NCBI RefSeq assembly: GCF_003627965.1
Contig: NZ_RBWE01000001.1
Coordinates: 1,783,382 to 1,847,381, forward strand
DNA from: Desulfofundulus salinus
GTDB lineage: Bacteria > Bacillota > Desulfotomaculia > Desulfotomaculales > Desulfovirgulaceae
Direction: 5' to 3'
DNA: 64,000 nt
Shown: positions 36,136 through 44,797 of the stretch, one piece after another
How the letters are laid out: each line of letters begins with the position of its first letter
How positions within the stretch are numbered: position 1 is the stretch's first letter
Position numbers and translations under genes: made by a program
The notes under the pieces: generated by a model
What the model was told of the DNA's origin: nothing
The model's database searches: none
The model's input: the letters and a program-made list of their open reading frames with translations, nothing else

Positions 36136-36912
36136 ATGATGAATGGCAGAACGGTGAAAAGATACCGGGAGGGGAACATTACCGCTGCCTTTGGTGCCGA
36201 CCTGTTGCTCCAGGGCACTACCACCATCCCGAATCTTTTACTCCGTTTGTACCGTCACCTTGATATAACCGACGAAGAAATGATCCTTCTCATTCAGCTT
36301 CTCCGGTTGCAGGTAGAGGAAAAGAACCTGTTTCCTTCCGCCTCCACCCTGGCCGCATGCACGGCCCAGGATGTAACCCGGGTGCAACAAAACCTGAACA
36401 GGTTAATAGAAAAGGAAGTTCTGGCCGTAACCCAGTATTATGACGAAAGAAAAGATCAGATCCTCAGTGGATATGACTTTGAACCGCTGTTGGAAAAGCT
36501 CTCGGAGATCTGGGCCAGCATCAGGGTCAAGGAAATTGAACGTACCCGCAGCCTGCTGGAAAAAAGGCCTTTAGAGACAACGGCGCAAGAATTTGCCCTG
36601 ATCATCCGGGCCTTTGAACAGGAATTCGGGCGGCCTGTTTCCCCCATGGAGGTCGAACAGATCCGCCAGTGGGCCGAGGAACTGGACCACACGCTGGTTT
36701 TGGAAGCTTTACGCCGGGCCGTCCTGATGGGCAAGCATAATTTTAAGTATATCGATAGTATTATTCTGGAATGGAAAAAGAACAACCTGCGTACCGTCGA
36801 GGAAATAAACGCCTATGACGCACAATTTAAGAAACGGCGTTCAGGTAAGCAACTTTCCTCCAAGGTGGATGACCGGAAGAAAGCACTTTTGAAAACGCTA
36901 TACCTCAGTTAA
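36136..36912 (+). CDS. dnaD: DnaD-like replication protein
   Basis: The 258-residue protein has an N-terminal winged-helix half (LLLRLYRHLDITDEEMILLI, LAACTAQDVTRVQQNLNRLI) and a C-terminal DnaD domain (FEQEFGRPVSPMEVEQIRQW, HTLVLEALRRAVL and the YID..ILEWKKNN motif). DnaD helps remodel DNA during initiation and restart in Firmicutes. ATG 36136 is chosen because GGGGGAGGA lies just before it; the frame open from 36055 has no RBS. The DnaI-like loader gene follows after 19 bases, a usual pairing. Confidence 0.85.
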   Translation: MMNGRTVKRYREGNITAAFGADLLLQGTTTIPNLLLRLYRHLDITDEEMILLIQLLRLQVEEKNLFPSASTLAACTAQDVTRVQQNLNRLIEKEVLAVTQYYDERKDQILSGYDFEPLLEKLSEIWASIRVKEIERTRSLLEKRPLETTAQEFALIIRAFEQEFGRPVSPMEVEQIRQWAEELDHTLVLEALRRAVLMGKHNFKYIDSIILEWKKNNLRTVEEINAYDAQFKKRRSGKQLSSKVDDRKKALLKTLYLS

Positions 36913-36931
36913 TTAGAAAGGATGCCGGCCA

Positions 36932-37672
36932 GTGAAGGCCTGTCCTGTATGTGAAGATCGGGGTGTGGTGATTAAAAACAATGTAGCAGTTCCCTGCCCG
37001 TGTAACAAGCAGAGGGCACTGGTCAACCGTTTTAAAGAAGCAGGGTTACCGGAAGGCTTGCGTTACCACACCTTTGACAAATTTAACTTTAAGTATTACT
37101 CGCGATTGCGAGTAGATGCGGAACGCAAGCTGACCTATTATGAGTCGGCCCGGCGTACTTTCCAGGCAGCCCAGGACTTCGTGAATAATTTTAAAAACGA
37201 CCGGCATATTGACGGTTTGTTGATTACCGGCCCAGTAGGCAGTGGAAAGACATTCCTGGCCGCCTGCATAGCCAACGCCCTGTTGGAAGCAGAAGTGCTC
37301 CTACTGTTTGTGGTCGTACCGGACTTGCTGGACCGCCTGCGTTCAACTTATGACCAGAACCGCCAGGGTGGAGATTATTCGGAAAAGGATCTCATGGATG
37401 CCGCAAGGGAAGTACCCCTTTTGTTTTTAGACGATCTGGGTGCCCATAATTATACCGAGTGGACCAAAAATAAACTTTATTCGATCTTAAATTACCGCGT
37501 CAACCATCGCCTCCCCGTAATCATTACCACCAACATCAGCCTGGAAGATTTGGGCGAATATTTAGGAGAAAGAACCACTTCCCGTATTTGCCAGATGTGC
37601 TGGCCTTACCGGTTACCGGTTGAAGATGACATTCGCATGGTCCAGCGCAGGGAAAGGCTCCGGGAAGGTTAA
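36932..37672 (+). CDS. DnaC/DnaI-like helicase-loader ATPase
   Basis: The 246-residue AAA+ protein starts with a CPVCEDRGVV...CPC zinc-binding segment. It has Walker A GPVGSGKTFLA (near residue 99), Walker B LLFLDDLGAH, and sensor stretches IITTNISLEDLGEYLGERTTSRI. These fit DnaC/DnaI/IstB-type loaders that place DnaB helicase on DNA. GTG 36932 follows GAAAGGATG. With the DnaD-like gene it forms a primosome pair on the chromosome, distinct from the mobile-element helicase at 60066. Confidence 0.88.
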   Translation: MKACPVCEDRGVVIKNNVAVPCPCNKQRALVNRFKEAGLPEGLRYHTFDKFNFKYYSRLRVDAERKLTYYESARRTFQAAQDFVNNFKNDRHIDGLLITGPVGSGKTFLAACIANALLEAEVLLLFVVVPDLLDRLRSTYDQNRQGGDYSEKDLMDAAREVPLLFLDDLGAHNYTEWTKNKLYSILNYRVNHRLPVIITTNISLEDLGEYLGERTTSRICQMCWPYRLPVEDDIRMVQRRERLREG

Positions 37673-37689
37673 AAACTAAATATATGCGG

Positions 37690-37945
37690 GGCAGGTCCTC
37701 AAAGGGGATAATAGGGAAGACCGGGGAGCAGGTGGATCCTGTTTAAGCCGGCGCGGTCCCGCCACTGTAACCGGGGAGGAACCCGCAAAGTGCCACTGGC
37801 CCAGCACTCACTGATGAGCTGCTACATCCGATGGTATGCTTGTTCAGCAGTGAAAATATAACAGCATGGTTTAACCGATGTCACTGGTGAGTGCTGGACC
37901 GGGAAGGCGCGGGCATCCAAAGATCCGGGAGCCAGGAGACCTGCC
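37690..37945 (+). promoter_or_regulatory. Cobalamin riboswitch with a long inserted arm
   Basis: The aptamer is bounded by a perfect P1: GGCAGGT (37690-37696) and ACCTGCC (37939-37945). Core features are AAAGGGGATAATAGGGAA, the CGCCACTGTAACC segment (around 37754-37769) and the B12 box AGCCAGGAGACCTGCC (37930-37945). Between them an extra arm begins with CCAGCACTCAC (37801-37811), pairing with GTGAGTGCTGG (37887-37897). It encloses about 75 bases, making the element longer than usual. It lies upstream of the cobalamin synthesis operon and a terminator, so adenosyl- or aquocobalamin should switch transcription off. Confidence 0.93.
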
Positions 37946-38041
37946 TGCCCCTTTCACTGGAACATGCCCTTTCCTAAAGGGTAAAGCCAGTGGTAGGCCT
38001 TTCTATCTTCGCGCGAAAGATAGCAGGCGTAAAGACTCTCC

Positions 38042-38074
38042 ACACGCCCCTACTTTTGCCGGGCGTGTTTTTTT
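38042..38074 (+). terminator. Riboswitch-controlled terminator before cbiD
   Basis: ACACGCCC (38042-38049) pairs with GGGCGTGT (38061-38068), followed by TTTTTTC. It lies 97 bases after the B12 box and 15 bases before the cbiD start, as expected for a transcriptional expression platform. Another stem, CTATCTT/AAGATAG around 38003-38022, lies between and may take part in the switch. Confidence 0.88.
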
Positions 38075-38088
38075 CAGGGGGAAACAAG

Positions 38089-39192
38089 GTGGCTAAGCCT
38101 TTACGTAACGGAATAACGACAGGAGCCTGTGCCGCTGCGGCTGCCCGGGCTGCCACGGAGTTGCTTTTTCACGGCACAAAACCTGCTCAGGTCATTTTGG
38201 TCAACCCCATGGGACAGTCCTTAACGGTACCCATCCACCAGGTAGAGGCAATAGCCGGCGGCACCAGGGCGGTGGTGATCAAAGACGGAGGAGATGATCC
38301 CGACGTTACCCACGGTCTGCCCGTTGTGGTCGAGGCCCGCCCCGCCCCAGACGGAATTCGCCTTCACGGAGGTCCTGGTGTAGGGCGGGTAACCAAACCG
38401 GGGCTGGCGTTGGCCGTAGGCGAGCCCGCCATTAACCCTGTTCCCCGGCAAATGATTAAGGAGGCTGTGGCCGCCGTTCTCCCTCCCGGACGGGGAGTGG
38501 AACTAATGATCAGCGTACCCGGGGGAGAATTGATAGCCAGGCGCACCCTGAACCCCCGCCTGGGGATTGTGGGGGGTATATCCATCCTGGGAACTACGGG
38601 TATAGTCCGGCCCATGTCCGAGGAAGCGTTTAAGGATTCCCTGCTCCCCCTTCTGGACATGGCCAGGGCGGCAGGCTTCCACCAGGTCGTCCTTACTCCG
38701 GGGCACATGGGCGCCCGGATAGCGGTGGAGGGATACGGATTTCCCGCCGAAGCCGTGGTGGAGATGAGCAATTTCGTAGGTTTTATGCTGGAAAGCTGTG
38801 TGGAAAAAGGCTTCTCCGGCGTGTTGCTCTGGGGGCACCACGGCAAGCTTTTAAAGGTAGCCGCCGGCATTTTTCATACCCACAGCCGCGTTGCCGACGC
38901 CCGGCGGGAAACCCTGGCCAGTCACGTTGCCCTGATGGGTGGTGAACGGGATCTGATCGCAAGCATTATGGAAACCGGCACCATTGAAAGTGTGGTTGAG
39001 TTGCTGGCGGAACACAATTTCCTGTCTGTTTACCACCAGCTGGCTTGCCGGGCCAGCCAGCGGGCCATGGAGTACGTCCACCACCGTTTAAAGGTGGGGA
39101 CAGTCCTTTTGACCCTGGACGGCAAAATCCTCGGTTGGGACCGTCAGGCACAGGAAATCGGGAGGGCGCTGGGATGCCGCGAATTAGGGTAA
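38089..39192 (+). CDS. cbiD: Cobalt-precorrin-5B C1-methyltransferase CbiD
   Basis: The 367-residue CbiD methylates C1 of the ring in anaerobic cobalamin synthesis. It shows LRNGITTGACAAAAARAA at the start, IKDGGDDPDVTHG, SVPGGELIARRTLNPRLGI and GILGTTGIVRPMSEEA-type motifs, with GHHGKLLKVAAGIFHTHS late in the protein. GTG 38089 is taken as start. The frame is open further upstream to 37990 but that would cross the terminator. It is first in a ten-gene cbi operon and overlaps cbiE. Confidence 0.93.
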   Translation: MAKPLRNGITTGACAAAAARAATELLFHGTKPAQVILVNPMGQSLTVPIHQVEAIAGGTRAVVIKDGGDDPDVTHGLPVVVEARPAPDGIRLHGGPGVGRVTKPGLALAVGEPAINPVPRQMIKEAVAAVLPPGRGVELMISVPGGELIARRTLNPRLGIVGGISILGTTGIVRPMSEEAFKDSLLPLLDMARAAGFHQVVLTPGHMGARIAVEGYGFPAEAVVEMSNFVGFMLESCVEKGFSGVLLWGHHGKLLKVAAGIFHTHSRVADARRETLASHVALMGGERDLIASIMETGTIESVVELLAEHNFLSVYHQLACRASQRAMEYVHHRLKVGTVLLTLDGKILGWDRQAQEIGRALGCRELG

Positions 39193-39836
39193 TTGGCGTA
39201 GGACCGGGTAACCTGGATTATCTCACCCCTGCCGCCCAAAGAGCTTTGGCCAGCGCCCGGGTACTGGTAGGCGGCCAGCGCCACCTGGTCTATCTGGCCC
39301 GAGAGGAACAGAAAACTTTTGTAATTAAAAATAATCTTGCGGCCATGGTGGATTTCATCCGCTCACACCGGGAGGAAGGGGTAGCCGTTTTAGCTTCAGG
39401 AGATCCTGGACTGTACGGAATCTTGAATTACCTGCGCCAACATTTTACCCCGGAGGAACTGGAGGTCATCCCCGGAATCAGTTCGGTACAACTGGCCTTT
39501 GCCCGCCTGGCCATACCCTGGCATGATGCACTGATCTTGAGTGCCCACGGAAGACCTGCCGGCGACCTGGTTAACCTGATGCGCCACCATGGGAAGGTAG
39601 CCCTCCTCACCGGCCCGGGAGCTCCACCCAACCACATCGCCAGCCTGCTCGTGAAGGCGGAAATGGCTGATCGAAAAGTTTTTTGTTGTTGCAACCTGGG
39701 TTATCCAGAGGAGGAAATCCTGGAAACCACACCCGGTAAACTGGCCCGCCGGGACTTTTCCGGGCAAAGTTATTGCGTCATGGTGATCATTGATGAAAAA
39801 AGCTTGGACATATGTAACCCCGGGGATTCCCGATGA
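39174..39836 (+). CDS. cbiE: Cobalt-precorrin-7 C5-methyltransferase CbiE
   Basis: The 220-residue SAM-dependent tetrapyrrole methylase has the N-terminal RVIGVGPGNLDYLTPAA, ASGDPGLYG for SAM/substrate binding and IPGISSVQLAFARLAIPW. In many organisms CbiE is fused or paired with CbiT; here it is followed by a separate cbiT. ATG 39174 lies inside the end of cbiD. Together CbiE and CbiT methylate C5 and C15 and remove the C12 carboxylate. Confidence 0.92.
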   Translation: MPRIRVIGVGPGNLDYLTPAAQRALASARVLVGGQRHLVYLAREEQKTFVIKNNLAAMVDFIRSHREEGVAVLASGDPGLYGILNYLRQHFTPEELEVIPGISSVQLAFARLAIPWHDALILSAHGRPAGDLVNLMRHHGKVALLTGPGAPPNHIASLLVKAEMADRKVFCCCNLGYPEEEILETTPGKLARRDFSGQSYCVMVIIDEKSLDICNPGDSR

Positions 39837-40398
39837 CCTGTTTATCCGGGGGAGTGTCCCCATGACCAAAGAAGAAATTCGCGCCGTCACCCTGGCCAAG
39901 GCCCGGCTGGCCCCGGGCCAGGTGGTGTGGGATATTGGCAGTGGCACCGGCTCTATTGCTATCGAAGCAGCCCGGCTAATCGGTGACGGCATCGTTTATG
40001 CCGTAGAGCAAAAGCCCGCGGCACTGGAGCTGATCCGGGAAAACATGCGTCGCTTTGGCCAGAAGAACATCCAGGTGGTGGACGGCCGTGCCCCTGAGGC
40101 ACTGCTCCCGCTCCCGCCCCCCCACCGGGTCTTCATCGGCGGCTCGGGCGGCCAGTTAGGGGAGATAGTCCAGTTGCTGGCGGAAAGGCTTGCTCCGGGG
40201 GCAAGACTGGTCATCAACGCCCTGACCCTGGAAACACTAACCCGGGCCCTCACTTTGCTAGGCCCTCCCTGGGAAAAAGAGGTGGTGCAGGTTTCCGTAA
40301 CCCGCACGGTATCCCGGGGCCATTATCATCTGATGCATGCTTTAAACCCTGTGTGGATCATCACTGCCCAAAAGGAGGGGGATGAGGGTGTTGGGTAA
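39793..40398 (+). CDS. cbiT: Cobalt-precorrin-6B C15-methyltransferase (decarboxylating) CbiT
   Basis: The 201-residue class I methyltransferase starts with the substrate segment PGIPDDLFIRGSVPMTKEEI typical of CbiT. Next comes the SAM motif VWDIGSGTGSIAIEAA, then VYAVEQKP and FIGGSGG. It overlaps cbiE by 44 bases in another frame and ends inside cbiL, so the operon is tightly coupled. The start is ATG 39793; TTG 39790 is immediately before it. Confidence 0.92.
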   Translation: MKKAWTYVTPGIPDDLFIRGSVPMTKEEIRAVTLAKARLAPGQVVWDIGSGTGSIAIEAARLIGDGIVYAVEQKPAALELIRENMRRFGQKNIQVVDGRAPEALLPLPPPHRVFIGGSGGQLGEIVQLLAERLAPGARLVINALTLETLTRALTLLGPPWEKEVVQVSVTRTVSRGHYHLMHALNPVWIITAQKEGDEGVG

Positions 40399-41098
40399 GT
40401 TTTATGGCATCGGTGTTGGTCCCGGAGATCCGGAGCTGCTTACCCTAAAGGCCTACCGTGTTTTACAGGAAGTGGATGTAGTGTGTGTACCCAAATCGGC
40501 CGCCGACCGGGAAAGCCTGGCCCTGTCCATTATCAACAAGGCTATCAAGCGCCAGTTTACAACCCTGGAGTTATCCTTTCCCATGTCCCGGGATCACCAA
40601 ATACTCGAACAGCACTGGGCCATGGCCGGTGAAAGGGTGGCCCAACTGGTACGAGAGGGGCAAAAGGTAGCCTTTGTCACCATCGGTGACCCGATGTTTT
40701 ACAGCACCTATGGTTACGTCCGGGCTTACCTGCAAAAAAATTATCCCGACCTGCCCGTAGAAACCATTCCGGGGATCACCGCCATGAGTGCCTGTGCGGC
40801 CGCGTTGGAAGAACCACTGGCCATAGGGGAAGAAAGCCTGGTCGTAATACCAGCGGCCTATAACCTAAAGCGCCTGGAAGAGGTGCTGGACAGCTTTGAC
40901 AACGTAGTGCTCATGAAGGTAAACCGTTATTTCGATCGGGTACTGGAACTCTTACGGGAAAAGGGTTTAACCGAACGGGCCGCCCTGGTGAGCCGCTGCG
41001 GTTATCCCGATCAAATGGTAAGCCGGAAGATCACCGATCTGGCCGGACAGAAGCTTGATTACATGTCTATCCTGGTCATCCGCAAGGGAGGCCGTTAA
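40382..41098 (+). CDS. cbiL: Cobalt-precorrin-2 C20-methyltransferase CbiL
   Basis: The 238-residue tetrapyrrole methylase has FYGIGVGPGDPELLTLKAYR at the start. TIGDPMFYSTYGYVR and IPGITAMSACAAALEEPLA follow, with the CbiL/CobI-type CVPKSAADRES near residue 36. It methylates C20 of cobalt-factor II or precorrin-2, the first ring-specific step after cobalt insertion. Start ATG 40382 overlaps the end of cbiT with RBS AAAGGAGGGG just upstream. Confidence 0.92.
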   Translation: MRVLGKFYGIGVGPGDPELLTLKAYRVLQEVDVVCVPKSAADRESLALSIINKAIKRQFTTLELSFPMSRDHQILEQHWAMAGERVAQLVREGQKVAFVTIGDPMFYSTYGYVRAYLQKNYPDLPVETIPGITAMSACAAALEEPLAIGEESLVVIPAAYNLKRLEEVLDSFDNVVLMKVNRYFDRVLELLREKGLTERAALVSRCGYPDQMVSRKITDLAGQKLDYMSILVIRKGGR

Positions 41099-41114
41099 CA
41101 AGGGGGACGCAGAA

Positions 41115-41870
41115 GTGATTTACTTTATAGGTGCCGGACCGGGGGATCCCGAATTGATTACCGTTAAGGGAGCAAAATTGCTGCAGGAGGCTGATGTGGT
41201 CATTTATGCCGGCTCCCTGGTTAATCCGAAAATACTGGAATATTGCCGCCCCGGAGTAGAGATATACAACAGCGCCACCATGACCCGGGATGAGGTGCTG
41301 GCCGTAATGCGCCGGGCACACCAGGAGCAATTAACTGTAGCCCGGGTACATACCGGCGACCCCGCTTTGTACGGGGCCATCCAGGAACAGATGGATGCCC
41401 TGGCAGCCCTGGGCATACCTTTTAAGGTTGTGCCGGGAGTGAGCTCCTTTCTAGCTGCTGCAGCCGCCATCCCCCACGAACTGACCCTGCCGGGGGTAAC
41501 CCAGACCGTGATCCTTACCCGGCTGGAAGGGCGCACCCCGGTACCCGAGCGGGAAAAACTAAGGGAACTGGCCCGCCACAAAAGCACCATGTGCATCTTT
41601 CTTTCCGTACACCAGATGAATCAGGTGGTTGAAGAACTGCTTGCCGGAGGTTATACCCCCCAAACCCCGGTGCTGGTAGTGGAAAAGGCCTCCTGGCCCG
41701 AGGAACGGTTGTTACGGGGTACGCTGGCCGATATCGTTGATCAAGTCAAGGAAGCGGGCATCACCCGCACCGCCCTGGTGCTGGTGGGAGATGTTTTCAA
41801 CTCCCCCTACCAGTTGTCGCAGCTCTATGACCCCCAATTCTGCCATGGTTACCGGAGTAGCAGTACATGA
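41115..41870 (+). CDS. cbiF: Cobalt-precorrin-4 C11-methyltransferase CbiF
   Basis: The 251-residue methylase starts IYFIGAGPGDPELITVKGAK and has VIYAGSLV, RVHTGDPALYGAIQEQMD and VPGVSSFLAAAAAI, with ILTRLEGRTPVPE and LSVHQMNQVVEEL. These are the CbiF/CobM hallmarks. GTG 41115 is the first start in frame with a nearby site (AGGGGGACGCAGAA). The stop overlaps the cbiG start by four bases. Confidence 0.93.
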   Translation: MIYFIGAGPGDPELITVKGAKLLQEADVVIYAGSLVNPKILEYCRPGVEIYNSATMTRDEVLAVMRRAHQEQLTVARVHTGDPALYGAIQEQMDALAALGIPFKVVPGVSSFLAAAAAIPHELTLPGVTQTVILTRLEGRTPVPEREKLRELARHKSTMCIFLSVHQMNQVVEELLAGGYTPQTPVLVVEKASWPEERLLRGTLADIVDQVKEAGITRTALVLVGDVFNSPYQLSQLYDPQFCHGYRSSST

Positions 41871-42949
41871 ACATTGCCGTATTCGCCATTACCAAAAACG
41901 GTATTGACCTGGCAGCAAAGGTATCCCGGCATTTACAGCAAGCAGGGCACCAGGTGCGCATGTTCAGGCCCGCCCGTTTCCCGGGGAAGGGGGAACCCTT
42001 TACCGGTCCGGTGTCCCGGGTGGTGGCGGAGGAATTCTACCGGTGCCAGGGACTGGTCTTTATCATGGCCCTGGGCATTGTGGTGAGATTGCTTGCTCCC
42101 CTGGTCAGGGATAAGCGCTCCGATCCGGCTGTAGTGGTCATGGATGAAAGGGGACAGTTCGTAATCAGCACTCTAAGCGGTCATCTGGGAGGAGCCAATG
42201 AGCTGGCCCAACAGCTGGCCGGGGCTCTCCAGGCAGTGCCGGTGATCACCACCGCCACCGATGTACACGGCCTGCCCGCGGTGGACGTCCTGGCCCGCAA
42301 ATATGACTTGTCCATGGAACCATTCACCGCAGTAAAACAGGTGAATGCCGCCCTGGTAAACGGCGAGACGGTCACCCTTTGCAGCGAACCGCTCCTCCCT
42401 CTCACCCAAACCCCGGGCCTCCGGTTAATCCCGTGGGAAGACTTGCCCGCCACCCGGCCGCAAGGGTGGCTGGTGGTAATCACCAACCGCGTGCTGTCGT
42501 TGCCCCATGAAAAGACCCTTTTCCTGAGGCCACGGAACCTGGTAGCTGGAATGGGCTGCCGCAGGGAAGCGGCCCCGGAAAGGGTGAGGCAGGCTCTGTT
42601 CCACGCCCTGGAGCTTGCCCGGCGCAGCCCCGCCAGCCTGCGGGCACTGGCGACGGTGGACTTGCGGGCACAGGAACGGGGTTTGCAGTTGGTTGCCCGG
42701 GAGATGGATATCCCCCTGTTCAGTTTCACGAGAGAACAAATTCGCTCCATTTTTACCCAAAAACCCAGCCTTCATTATTCATCCTTTGTCCAGGAAAAAA
42801 TAGGAGTTGGTGGTGTATGCGAACCGGTTGCCCTGCTGGCAGCTGCCCCCCAGGCCAAACTGATTCTCCCCAAAACCAGCTGGGAGGGCGTGACGGTAGC
42901 CTTAGCCGAGGAAAGCTATGGGTGGTGGGAACGGGGCCGGGAAGTATAG
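41867..42949 (+). CDS. cbiG: Cobalt-precorrin-5A hydrolase CbiG
   Basis: The 360-residue CbiG opens the delta-lactone and releases the C20-derived acetaldehyde, the ring-contraction step special to the anaerobic route. It has an N-terminal domain (AVFAITKNGIDLAAKVSRHL, FIMALGIVVRLLAPL, STLSGHLGGANELAQQLA) and a C-terminal CobE-like domain (LVAGMGCRREAAPERVRQAL, LATVDLRAQERGL, GVGGVCEPVALLAA). Both halves are present. The 3' end overlaps cbiH. Confidence 0.93.
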   Translation: MNIAVFAITKNGIDLAAKVSRHLQQAGHQVRMFRPARFPGKGEPFTGPVSRVVAEEFYRCQGLVFIMALGIVVRLLAPLVRDKRSDPAVVVMDERGQFVISTLSGHLGGANELAQQLAGALQAVPVITTATDVHGLPAVDVLARKYDLSMEPFTAVKQVNAALVNGETVTLCSEPLLPLTQTPGLRLIPWEDLPATRPQGWLVVITNRVLSLPHEKTLFLRPRNLVAGMGCRREAAPERVRQALFHALELARRSPASLRALATVDLRAQERGLQLVAREMDIPLFSFTREQIRSIFTQKPSLHYSSFVQEKIGVGGVCEPVALLAAAPQAKLILPKTSWEGVTVALAEESYGWWERGREV

Positions 42950-43644
42950 AACATTTAAGTCCAAGGGCATTGAAGGCCCTGCAGGAAGCCGACGTAATTG
43001 CCGGGTACAAAACCTATATTGAACTCATTGCCCCCATAGTGGAAGGGAAAGATATCATCAGTACCGGTATGACCCGGGAAGTTGAGCGCTGCCGCGCGGC
43101 CATTCAGCGGGCCAGGGAAGGACAGAAAGTAGCCCTGGTATCCAGCGGAGACCCCGGGGTTTACGGTATGGCCGGACTGGCTCTGGAGCTCTTACACCGG
43201 GAAAATCTACTCGACCAGGTCGAGGTGGAGATCACCCCCGGCATCACCTCCGCTAACGCTGCAGCCGCTCTTCTGGGCGCACCATTGATGCACGACTTTG
43301 TGGTGGTGAGCTTAAGCGACCTCCTGACTCCCTGGGAAGTAATTGAAAAAAGACTGGCCCTGGCCGCCCAGGGAGACTTTGTGGTGGTTTTGTATAACCC
43401 GGCCAGCCACAAAAGAACATCCCAAATCAGCCGGGCCAGGGAGCTCCTGCTCCAGCATAAAAAGGCCAGCACGCCAGTGGGGATTGTTCGCAAAGCTTAC
43501 CGGGACGGGGAAGAGGTGGTGGTTACGGATCTCGAACATATGCTGGACCACCCCATCGATATGTTTAGCATTGTGATCATTGGCAACAACCAGACCCAAA
43601 AGATGGGCAACTTTCTGGTTACACCCAGGGGATATGCCTTATGA
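42922..43644 (+). CDS. cbiH: Cobalt-factor III C17-methyltransferase CbiH
   Basis: The 240-residue protein makes the ring-contracting C17 methylation. It begins VGTGPGSIEHLSPRALKALQ, then VALVSSGDPGVYGMAGLALE, ITPGITSANAAAALLGAPLM and NPASHKRTSQISRA, with IVRKAYRDGE near the end. GTG 42922 is chosen because GAGGAAAG lies about seven bases upstream and it places the family start correctly, although it lies within cbiG. The longer upstream frame has no start with RBS. Confidence 0.92.
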   Translation: MVGTGPGSIEHLSPRALKALQEADVIAGYKTYIELIAPIVEGKDIISTGMTREVERCRAAIQRAREGQKVALVSSGDPGVYGMAGLALELLHRENLLDQVEVEITPGITSANAAAALLGAPLMHDFVVVSLSDLLTPWEVIEKRLALAAQGDFVVVLYNPASHKRTSQISRARELLLQHKKASTPVGIVRKAYRDGEEVVVTDLEHMLDHPIDMFSIVIIGNNQTQKMGNFLVTPRGYAL

Positions 43645-44408
43645 TTCTGGTCTTGAGCGGCACCGCCGACGGACGCCTGATTGTACAGGACCTGGTAGCC
43701 AGCGGTTACACCGTGCTGGCCTCGGCAGCTACGCCGTACGGCGGAGAACTGCTGGCCCGGCACGGCGCCGAGATCATTACCGGCCCCCTTACCCTGGACG
43801 ATATGGTTGCCCTGATAAAAAAACGCCGCATTGAGCTTTTAGTTGATGCCACCCACCCCTACGCCCAGCGGGTCTCGGAAATTGCCCGCCAGGCCTGTGC
43901 CCAAACACAAATCCCTTACCTGCGCTACCAGCGGGGGGAAAGCAATTTGCCCCGGCACCCCTTGATCCATTGTACCGCCGGTTATGAGGAAGCAGCTCAA
44001 CAAGCCGCGCGTTTGGGAAAGGTAATTTTTCTTACCACGGGCAGCAAAACTCTGGATATCTTTTTAACTGCCGCCCGCCGGCATGGATGCCGCCTGGTGG
44101 TACGGGTACTCCCCGAACCTGCGGTAATCCAGCGCTGCCGACAGCTGGGACTGAACCCCGCCGATATTGTAGCCATGCAGGGCCCCTTTAGCCTGGAACT
44201 GAATCGCGCCCTGTTCAAACAATATGGGGCCGAGGTAGTAGTCACCAAAAACAGCGGGATCGTGGGGGGTACAGATACCAAGATAGCGGCGGCACTGGAA
44301 CTGACCCTGCCGGTGGTGGTGATTAACCGGCCCCAGGAGCAGGCCGGAGCAATAACCACTCGTGAAGAACTCCTGGAGAAAATCCGTCAAAAGAAAGGAT
44401 GTTCATGA
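43641..44408 (+). CDS. cbiJ: Cobalt-precorrin-6A reductase CbiJ
   Basis: The 255-residue NAD(P)H-dependent reductase has ILVLSGTADGRLIVQDLVA at the start, LVDATHPYAQRVSEIA, and a later VAMQGPFSLELNRALFKQY and VVTKNSGIVGGTDTKIAAA. These are the CbiJ/CobK signatures. The ATG overlaps the cbiH stop (ATGA). In the pathway it acts between CbiD and the CbiE/T pair. Confidence 0.92.
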   Translation: MILVLSGTADGRLIVQDLVASGYTVLASAATPYGGELLARHGAEIITGPLTLDDMVALIKKRRIELLVDATHPYAQRVSEIARQACAQTQIPYLRYQRGESNLPRHPLIHCTAGYEEAAQQAARLGKVIFLTTGSKTLDIFLTAARRHGCRLVVRVLPEPAVIQRCRQLGLNPADIVAMQGPFSLELNRALFKQYGAEVVVTKNSGIVGGTDTKIAAALELTLPVVVINRPQEQAGAITTREELLEKIRQKKGCS

Positions 44409-44797
44409 TCATGAAGACGGGTATAATTCTTTTGAGCCACGGCAGTCGCCTCCCGGAAGCCCAGGCTACCCTGCATCTTTTAAAGGAGCTGGTAGCCCAG
44501 GAAAGCTCCTATGATCTGGTGGAGGGGGCCTCCTTACAATTCAACCAGCCGGACTTACCGGCAGCTCTGGCTACCATGGCGGCCAGGGGAATGAAGCGGG
44601 TTGTAGTTGTACCCCTGTTCCTGTCGCAGGGGGTGCATATGAAAGAGGACATACCGGAAATTCTGGCCAGGGAGAGGACCCGTTATCCGCACATGGATAT
44701 TGTTATGACCGCTAATATCGGCGCCCACCGCAAATTGGCCGAGATCATCATGGAACGGATCCGGGAGGTAAGTGACCAGCATGCAATTAATTACTGA
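44405..44797 (+). CDS. cbiX: Short sirohydrochlorin cobaltochelatase CbiX
   Basis: The 130-residue chelatase is of the short CbiX type, functioning as a homodimer. It has ILLSHGSRLPEAQATLHLL with the metal-binding histidine, LQFNQPDLPAALATMAARG, and VVVPLFLSQGVHMKEDIPEI with the second histidine. It inserts cobalt into sirohydrochlorin at the entry of the anaerobic route. ATG 44405 overlaps the cbiJ stop (ATGA); an alternative is ATG 44411. Confidence 0.88.
   Translation: MIMKTGIILLSHGSRLPEAQATLHLLKELVAQESSYDLVEGASLQFNQPDLPAALATMAARGMKRVVVVPLFLSQGVHMKEDIPEILARERTRYPHMDIVMTANIGAHRKLAEIIMERIREVSDQHAINY

Noticed and set aside
37990-38088. Upstream extension of cbiD
   Set aside because: The extra 33 codons cross the riboswitch terminator and carry no family similarity; GTG 38089 gives the right N-terminus.
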